Assembly (NCBI GenBank): GCA_963970005.1
Contig: CAXAMN010000001.1
Location: 225,011 to 289,010 of the forward strand
Source of the DNA: Durusdinium trenchii
Lineage: Eukaryota > Sar > Dinophyceae > Suessiales > Symbiodiniaceae
Reading direction: 5' to 3'
Length of the DNA stretch: 64,000 bases
Shown here: piece by piece, positions 57,926-64,000 of the stretch
Layout: every line of letters begins with the position of its first letter
How positions within the stretch are numbered: position 1 is the stretch's first letter
Program-made: the position numbers and the translations under genes
Notes under the pieces: generated by a model
The model's input: only the letters and a program-made list of their open reading frames with translations
The model's database searches: none
Told to the model about the DNA's origin: nothing

Positions 57926-59951
57926 GATGTGGGCGTCTGATCAGACGGCGGCTGAACAACTCATTTTATCAATACAGTTTGCTGGAGGTGATATTGTGGT
58001 ATCATTCAAGGCAAAGCATTTTATAGATCCAAACTGTGATTTGTAGCTTTTTGGTTTTGACAGGCCTGGATAGGGCTATGCGTTTTATAGAAAGGACGGC
58101 TTTTGATTTTATGGAGAATAATGATTCTCATAGTATTTCATAGCCGTTGTTTTTTTCTACAACATGAACTGCTGCCAGGCCTTACCACCAGACAAGGGGG
58201 TTCGAAAAGCGAACCAGCCGCGCAAGGCTTAACAAGTGGTCATCCCTTTAGAGTCAGAAGAACCACCAAAACCAAAACCCAAGCAGCCTACCTCAAGCCC
58301 TTTCCAGGTCCGTGTTCTTTATCGTGAAGTTCTCTCTTGGTTTTGTATGGTTTGTCCGATTGGTGCATGTATTCACTGCTGTGTTAATTAAAGTAGAATC
58401 ATTTGTACACTTACACTCTTGATATATATATATATATATCTTCTTTATGGGTTTTGAATGCTGGTTCTCAATCCATTGTTGCGATTTTGAAGGGTATGTG
58501 TGTGTGTGTGTGTGTGCGAGTGTCTCGCAACGGTTAGATGACTAGGTTTCTGAAAAACGTTACCAAGACCCCCCATGTAGCTTGGTGTTGTGAGAATCAT
58601 TGAGCATTTCCATTGAGTCTCATACCCCTTGTGGCCCTTGTCGGAGTGGATAGGCTTTTGCAGGGTCCTCGGCTGTATTTGGTGTTCACAACCGTGAAAT
58701 CGGACCGGGAACTGGCACCTTGAGCCGTACGACCGTGAGGACCTGGCCAGCAACTCGGGGTCGCACCGGCCCAGCTGGTCCAGTGCAGGACAGCCCCATG
58801 GGGTGGGAGTCGACAGGACTCCCGGGGTTGACAGATTTGTAGATTCACCATCCTTAAGGGTTCTGAGGAGTATTGGATGTACACAATTGAGCAGCCAAAA
58901 CTTCCCAAGTAACAAGTTGAAGAGAGGTTAATGTAGTGCGCCTTTGCGAAAGCAAAACATGCAGTCGCGAAAGATTGTACGACTTTTTCATTGGCGAAAG
59001 CTTGCGAAATCAGTTCCGTCCCGAAAGCTTGTGTAAGTGTTTTTGCACAGAATGCAGCGCGCGAAAGCCAAAACACAAGCCGTGAAAGGAACTTGTAAAA
59101 GAAGAGCCCATCAGAACAAATTCTCAACAGGTTTTGATGAAGGAAAAGTGTTGAGTCGGGAAGAGTTTGGTTTTACGGGGGGGTGAGTGAGGTTGGAGCC
59201 TCTTTTTCACCTCGCAACTGTAGCTTGCCGAGGTTCCAACACTTCGATGTTCACATTGCTTTTGAGCACGTAATGCAACAAAACTGGTAAAGACCATGAG
59301 TTTTGGCTTGCTGAGGTTAACAGATATTGATGTACAAGGCTTCTCATACCAAACAACCTCGTAAGTACTAGCAAAGACATTTGTGCAGAGGTCCCCCGCG
59401 CGCCCCTCGGACCAAGTCTTAGATTCATGGGGTTCCAGGAGGGAGCGGGGATCGAGCCGGCCGAATCCTGGGCAACTCTTTTCCGGAGCAAAAGCTCGAC
59501 AAAGAGTTTACACATTTGGCACTTTTTTGACAGATTTTGGCATTCCGACTTCACACCCACATGGGCCAGCGCTTACCAAGCTCTCTCTCTCTCTCTCTCT
59601 CGAACACGCCGGCCTGCTCCGCTCACGCTCACGTTCATCGTCCTGACCGGGGTCAGCGGATTTTCGCTTTGAGTGGTAGTTGGTGGAAGTAGATTGGCCA
59701 ACAATGCGGGTCTCCCTATTTTTTTTTGTTTTTTTCCGGCCTGCCAACAAATCCTTTTTGACCTTTTCACGCTTTGCCACTAAAGAAGAAATTAATTGTG
59801 AATTTGAGGTAGGATCTCATTCTGTTGAGGCAGGTTGTCACACTATGTTGTGTCTGCCGCCGTTTGGCTCCTAGGGCCCTTGAGCTATACCGTGCTCGCT
59901 TTCGCAGTGAAAAGAGCGTGTGAACAGTACGATTCCGGTTGCTACCGACAT

Positions 59952-59963
59952 TGGTAGCGGAGC
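59952..59963 (+). other. Candidate retroelement primer binding site (initiator tRNA-Met)
   Basis: TGGTAGCGGAGC follows a possible LTR end (...CCGACA, 59945-59950) by one base. It matches the complement of the usual eukaryotic initiator tRNA-Met 3' end (TGGTAGCAGAGG) at 10 of 12 positions, and sits 180 bp upstream of the gag start, as expected for a Copia-type element. The left LTR boundary is not defined; TGTTG at 59823 is one possible start, giving a short LTR. The right LTR lies outside the window. Confidence 0.5.
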
Positions 59964-60131
59964 AGGTGACGGCCTGACTCCGGCACGTACTGATCCAGGT
60001 CATTGGAATCGTAGAACATCAAGCCTGAGCTTGCATTCCTTGCGTGCTTTCGCTTGCCTCCTCTGATCCCGTTGGGGCCAGAGCCCGGAATAGATTGCTC
60101 GCCCGAGCAATCTCCGTCGGAATCGTCGAAC

Positions 60132-62216
60132 ATGTCCATTGCTGGACTCAAGTTCCATTCGGGTAGCACTGGTGATAGAATAGGCAACCCCCTGGAAACT
60201 AAGAGTGGGTCTTACATCTATTGGGGAGATCCTGCATCATTTCATGATTGGAAATTTCGAACCGAACTCCGCATCAAGCTGTACGACCAAGCCCAAACGC
60301 AACCAGCAAAGAAGCAGGATCCCGTGACTGGACCTGCCGACGAAGGGGAGCCTTGGCCACCAGAGTCAGACGAAGGATTCGCATTCCCTTCGCCTGGACA
60401 CTATCCCGAGGAGTTTGAGCCCGAGCCGCGTGAGACTGCCGGTACTCCCAAGTCGAAGGTTGATGCAACATCACCGAAGGCTTCGTCCGTTAAGTCAGAC
60501 AAGTCGAGCATCATCGATCGCAGTGTCCTAGTGAACAAGATCGTAGAAGGTTTGAGAGGTGATGCATTTTTGCTTGCCAGAGACTTAGGTCTAGAGACAC
60601 TTGCACGTCCAGGGGGACTGGAGCGTCTCATCGAGGTGATACGTAACCATGTGTTTCCTCGAGCCTTGGAGGAGAGTAAGGAGCTTTTTCGCGCAGGACA
60701 GAAGCATGGAGGACCACTGTCGAGACAGCCTACAGAGAGCATGTTGTCGTACACTCAACGTCGACGACGTTGGTGGACCTTGTTGGTTGAGCTTGACCCC
60801 ACAATGATGATCTCAGAAGCTTTCCGCACGGAGCTGTTGTTGGAGATGTCAGGTATCTCCAGGCAGGAGATCCTTGTGGTGAAGGCTTGCCGCAAGAACG
60901 ATGACTTCGAAGGTACTGCACGAGTCCTGGTTGACAACTACAGTGGAATCCATCTTCGTGAAGGGTCCCGATCCTGGACAGGACGGGGAATTCAGCCTCA
61001 GGTAGGCAAAGGAAAAGGGTACCAAAAGGGGTACCAAGGTAAAGGCAAAGGTAGCCAATACCCTCGTGCTGGTTACAATGCCGTCTATCCCGATTGGGAA
61101 GACAATTTCGATTGGAGAGATGAGGACTTGCAGGAGCATCATCATGAAGAAGATTCTTTCGTAGGCATGCTAGGAGGAGTTGAAGAGTCTGAAGAACATG
61201 AACATGCTAGCCATCCTGAATACGAAGATTTTGAGTATCATGATGATGTTGATGAATATGAAGCAATTGCCTTGAATGCAGTAGTTGATTGCGAAGATGC
61301 CGAAGAACGTTCCTCAGGTGATGCTATCCAATTGCAGCTTGCCGCATTCGTCGCTTTCGGGAAGGCAAAAGGCAAAGGCAAGGATAAATTCAAGGGGAAA
61401 GGTAAAGGCAAAGGTAAGATAGTGAAGTCTCACCTTAGCATCGAGCAACGTCGACAGAAACTGTCCGAGATCAAGGCGAAATCCAAGTGTCTTCGTTGTG
61501 GTGGTTTAGGTCACTGGGCCGGAGACCCCCAATGTAAGATGCCCAATGCCCCGAAGACTGGATCGGCCCCGAAACCTGCTGCACACATTGCCCACATGAG
61601 TGATTCATCCGAGGACGAAGGGATTTTTCTAGGTGCGGCGTCTCCAACCGACAGCGTTGCTCACATGGCCGTGAAGGCCAGCTCAGGAGTTCGTCCGGAG
61701 GCACCAGTGGGTCCCAACGACCTCGTAAGGCCTGAGGGGAGCGATAGGAAGTTCTTAGCTGGACAGTTCAGGGGGAAGACATTTTGGCAGATCCTTCATG
61801 AACATCCTGACTACCATCAATGGGCCATCAAGAATGGCAAGAGTCCAATCGCTTCGGCTTTCGTCACGTGGGTTGATCAGCATTTTGAATACAGGGGAGC
61901 TTCAGTTTTCAGGAAGGTTGGTGGTGCTTCTTCTTCATCGTCATTGCAGCCAATCCCAAAAGGGTCCTCAAGGAAGAAACCACCATATCCACCGAAAGAG
62001 AAATGCAAGAATTGTTCCGAGTTCACCAAACAAGGGAGCACAGCATACACCATCAAGAAGACATGCCTTGTCTGTGGGAACTCCACCACCGAGCGTAGAG
62101 ATCAAGCCCCGAAATTTGCATATGACGATTGCCCGCACTCGGACACCGATTTTCGAGGTTCTTCCAGGTCTGTTCACCGTGTGTATTGCAAGCTTTGTTG
62201 TTCGTTTTTTGGATGA
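60132..62216 (+). CDS. gag: Retroelement gag-like protein with zinc knuckle
   Basis: Intronless 694-codon ORF from ATG 60132, unlike the exon-split genes around it. The open frame extends upstream only with non-ATG codons. Seen: an N-terminal capsid-like region (GDPASFHDWKFRTELRIKLY), Gly/Lys-rich basic tracts (61003-61065 and 61360-61420), and a knuckle CLRCGGLGHWAGDPQC (61488-61535, about residue 453) with CX2CX4HX6C spacing. Further CKNC, CLVC and YCKLC pairs near the C-terminus, with CPHSDTDFRGSS between them, could form another zinc site. It would package element RNA (family knowledge of Ty1/Copia). The frame stops at TGA 62214, directly after a T6 run, where the next frame continues. 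Confidence 0.85.
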   Translation: MSIAGLKFHSGSTGDRIGNPLETKSGSYIYWGDPASFHDWKFRTELRIKLYDQAQTQPAKKQDPVTGPADEGEPWPPESDEGFAFPSPGHYPEEFEPEPRETAGTPKSKVDATSPKASSVKSDKSSIIDRSVLVNKIVEGLRGDAFLLARDLGLETLARPGGLERLIEVIRNHVFPRALEESKELFRAGQKHGGPLSRQPTESMLSYTQRRRRWWTLLVELDPTMMISEAFRTELLLEMSGISRQEILVVKACRKNDDFEGTARVLVDNYSGIHLREGSRSWTGRGIQPQVGKGKGYQKGYQGKGKGSQYPRAGYNAVYPDWEDNFDWRDEDLQEHHHEEDSFVGMLGGVEESEEHEHASHPEYEDFEYHDDVDEYEAIALNAVVDCEDAEERSSGDAIQLQLAAFVAFGKAKGKGKDKFKGKGKGKGKIVKSHLSIEQRRQKLSEIKAKSKCLRCGGLGHWAGDPQCKMPNAPKTGSAPKPAAHIAHMSDSSEDEGIFLGAASPTDSVAHMAVKASSGVRPEAPVGPNDLVRPEGSDRKFLAGQFRGKTFWQILHEHPDYHQWAIKNGKSPIASAFVTWVDQHFEYRGASVFRKVGGASSSSSLQPIPKGSSRKKPPYPPKEKCKNCSEFTKQGSTAYTIKKTCLVCGNSTTERRDQAPKFAYDDCPHSDTDFRGSSRSVHRVYCKLCCSFFG
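62203..62216 (+). other. gag-to-pol frame change at a T6 run
   Basis: The gag frame reads TCG TTT TTT GGA TGA. The +1 frame reads through CGT TTT TTG GAT GAG and stays open to the window end. The downstream frame is open backwards to at least 62050, so the two overlap by more than 150 bases. This may be programmed +1 frameshifting or a recent one-base insertion or two-base deletion in this copy. Confidence 0.7.
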
Positions 62217-62223
62217 GACTCCG

Positions 62224-64000
62224 ATGGAGCTCCAAAAGACTAGGAAGGCAGCCTCTGAGAAAGTCGTCAACGCACTGCTCGATAGGATCCCAATGATTGA
62301 ACGTTTGGTTGAAGAGGAACCCGAAGAAGGACACACCCCCGAGATGCTAGAGAAGATTTTGACTGAATTTGCCGCCCAAGTCGTGTTGGCAGCCGAAACC
62401 GAGGCCGTGACTTCGATCAAGCTGCACGAGCTCCTCCACCAGTCCATCGAAGAGAGCAAAGGAGACTCGTTCACCATGATTGATTACACCGAAGATCCAG
62501 ACCCCTTTGCAGGGATCGGCATTTGTTTTCATGGGGAGGAACCTGCTCGCATGACGGACGGTCTGGTGCATATCTTTCACGAATCCAGAGACATGTACAA
62601 CCCAGACGACAGAAACATCTACATCGTGCTCGACGAGGGATGTAATTCCACCTGCCATTCGAAGCACTGGGGAGACGTTGTTGAGGCCAAGTTGAAGAAG
62701 CTAGGATACGACTTCCCTTTTTCGACCACGACATCGAAGAATTTTGCCGGTTTAGGTGAAAATGGGACCACCACAGAGGGATCCCGCACGTTGCCATTTT
62801 CGTTGCATTTCGAGACAGGCAAACCCGTGCATGGTGTCCTTGAGTCCCACCAGCTTTCGAAAGGTCGTTCTCCGCTGCTTTTGTCTCTTCATGCACAAAC
62901 GCATTTAGGATTGGTGAAAGATCTCAAGAATGGTATTGTCAGCATAGACGGTAACCATCTCAAGGTATACCGATGTGTTCACACAGGTCTCATGATGTTG
63001 GCAGTCACCCCACAACAGCTGATCCAGAGTTTTCAACAAACCTCAGAACTTCAAGTGATTCCTAAGTGCCACAGACGTTTTCGCACTGCGTATCCCGCGA
63101 TGGAACGCGGATGGAATGGCGAGAGAGGTTTTCAGGCCAATTCTGCGACCGAAGTCGGCAAAGCATTGGACACCATGGTATCGAGCCTGCAACCGCGAGA
63201 GTTCTTGATCATTACTGGTGGCGAGAGGTTTCTGGATCGCATCAACTTTCGAAGCAATTCGTGCCCGATCTTGGAGGTGAACGCGAAGGATTTTCATGAT
63301 CCGGAACAGAACGTGAGCCTGAGAGGCCACGTAGGCCGCCATCCTGAGATTGTTCAAGGACTTCTTCGAGGCAAGAGATCGCTGGACACGATTCTTCGAA
63401 AGGTCGACAGGTTTTGTGATGAGGAGGACCGTGGTGTGATCGACTTGAAGTGCAAGAGTGGAAGGCATCGGAGCGTTGGTGGTTCGATCATTATATACAG
63501 ACACTTGAAGGCCAAAGGCATTTCTTGCAAGATCATCCACCAGCACAGTCCAGAGTGGGCCCAGATGAGCTGTGGAGGCAGGTGCAGTTTGTGTGGTCCA
63601 GGTCATCCGGAAGCCGCTTCAACTCCAATTGTCTTGACCCCGAACCAGACTTCAAGCATTCGATCAGTCCCAGTTGCAACAACCACTTCATCAGATAAGG
63701 GTGCACCTTGGAGACATCCGCCGAAGGCCATGCCTCCTACATTGGAACCCAAACAGAAGTCCGGCCCAAAGTCGACAGCAGCCCCGAGATCATCTGCCGC
63801 ATCGGCCTCAGCTCGCCCGGTACCGGAGTTTGATGATGACAGTGAAGATGAGGATGACGTCAGAGTAGTTGAGCAGGCTGATGATGATGGCGTGAACGTC
63901 GAAGGTGGTGAAGAAGAGACGATTGCTGAAGACCCGGCAGTTGACAATTCGAATGACAATCGTGAGATCTTGCAAGCACTTAAGAAGTTGACCGATGTTG
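62224..64000 (+). CDS. Retroelement pol-like frame: DEG protease plus RapZ-C-like domain, open at right edge
   Basis: A 592-codon open frame with no stop before the window end; first ATG after the gag stop is 62224, with an earlier in-frame ATG at 62122. Seen in order: a helical segment (to ~60); a retropepsin-like region with LDEGCNSTCHSKHW (~136) in place of D-S/T-G and LLSLHAQTHLG (~219), corresponding to the second beta hairpin; then 63265-63560, ILEVNAKDFHDP...LRGHVGRHPEI...DLKCKSGRHRSVGG. The last piece resembles the C-terminal domain of bacterial RapZ, whose hallmark is CTGGxHRSV; here C-x5-R begins at 63451 (~410). It is followed by CGGRCSLC (63571) and an acidic Ser/Asp/Glu-rich tail (63828 on). 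Integrase, reverse transcriptase and RNase H would lie beyond the edge. Confidence 0.8.
   Translation, partial: MELQKTRKAASEKVVNALLDRIPMIERLVEEEPEEGHTPEMLEKILTEFAAQVVLAAETEAVTSIKLHELLHQSIEESKGDSFTMIDYTEDPDPFAGIGICFHGEEPARMTDGLVHIFHESRDMYNPDDRNIYIVLDEGCNSTCHSKHWGDVVEAKLKKLGYDFPFSTTTSKNFAGLGENGTTTEGSRTLPFSLHFETGKPVHGVLESHQLSKGRSPLLLSLHAQTHLGLVKDLKNGIVSIDGNHLKVYRCVHTGLMMLAVTPQQLIQSFQQTSELQVIPKCHRRFRTAYPAMERGWNGERGFQANSATEVGKALDTMVSSLQPREFLIITGGERFLDRINFRSNSCPILEVNAKDFHDPEQNVSLRGHVGRHPEIVQGLLRGKRSLDTILRKVDRFCDEEDRGVIDLKCKSGRHRSVGGSIIIYRHLKAKGISCKIIHQHSPEWAQMSCGGRCSLCGPGHPEAASTPIVLTPNQTSSIRSVPVATTTSSDKGAPWRHPPKAMPPTLEPKQKSGPKSTAAPRSSAASASARPVPEFDDDSEDEDDVRVVEQADDDGVNVEGGEEETIAEDPAVDNSNDNREILQALKKLTDV

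Larger units (their letters stand above)
54000..59945. other. Interval between the LRR gene and the retroelement
   Basis: Holds a possible exon at 56698-56800 (LKKADLLRLQAFESKETFAL, after GTCCAG), a CPHRG pentapeptide at 55537-55551, a GTT tract (57316-57370), a TTGGAGGCCATCGC cluster (57825-57925) and GCGAAAG motifs (58930-59100). No gene could be assembled with confidence. Confidence 0.35.

Noticed and set aside
63043..63606. 187-codon minus-strand ORF
   Set aside because: Antisense shadow of the conserved pol-like frame.

Overview
The window reads as nuclear DNA of a dinoflagellate, probably a Symbiodiniaceae or other Suessiales-like genome (inference). The recognisable genes are broken into many exons of 16-250 bp. 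Their introns start with GC, GA or GT, end in AG, and are almost always followed by G. Conserved protein families can only be read by joining these exons; long single ORFs are mostly repeat artefacts. Every gene recognised lies on the + strand, as in the one-directional gene clusters known from dinoflagellates. Tri- and tetranucleotide microsatellites, short dispersed repeats and one 10-base assembly gap (25543-25552) fill the rest.

Layout. 1.2-11.1 kb: an FtsH-type AAA+ zinc metalloprotease, reconstructed from 27 phase-consistent exons (26 introns: 14 GC-AG, 8 GA-AG, 4 GT-AG) down to its stop codon. About 13-25 kb: scattered coding exons, including two CTFxP exons and two YE-type helical exons that may belong to one repeat protein. 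The interval 21-24.5 kb holds a TIR element and two blocks of a roughly 48-bp palindromic repeat with tRNA-like inserts. 28.1-33.4 kb: a metallo-beta-lactamase-fold (glyoxalase II-like) hydrolase with a complete metal site spread over about ten exons. 34-47 kb: isolated unassigned coding exons among repeats. 47.8-49.7 kb: a class I SAM-dependent methyltransferase, six phase-consistent exons to the stop. 50.5-51.8 kb: a directly repeated segment. 52.4-53.9 kb: exons of a leucine-rich-repeat protein. 59.95 kb to the right edge: the 5' half of a Copia-like LTR retroelement. This last part has a primer-binding-site-like sequence, an intronless gag ORF with a zinc knuckle, and a second open frame shifted by +1 that runs off the window.

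The most interesting region is that second retroelement frame (62224-64000). It holds a retropepsin-like region with a D-E-G motif in place of D-S/T-G. Downstream is a domain with a C-x5-R / CxSGxHRSV signature resembling the C-terminal domain of bacterial RapZ, which is not a normal part of gag-pol. The palindromic array with pol III-type box A and box B modules is the second unusual structure. I see no CRISPR, rRNA or convincing functional tRNA.
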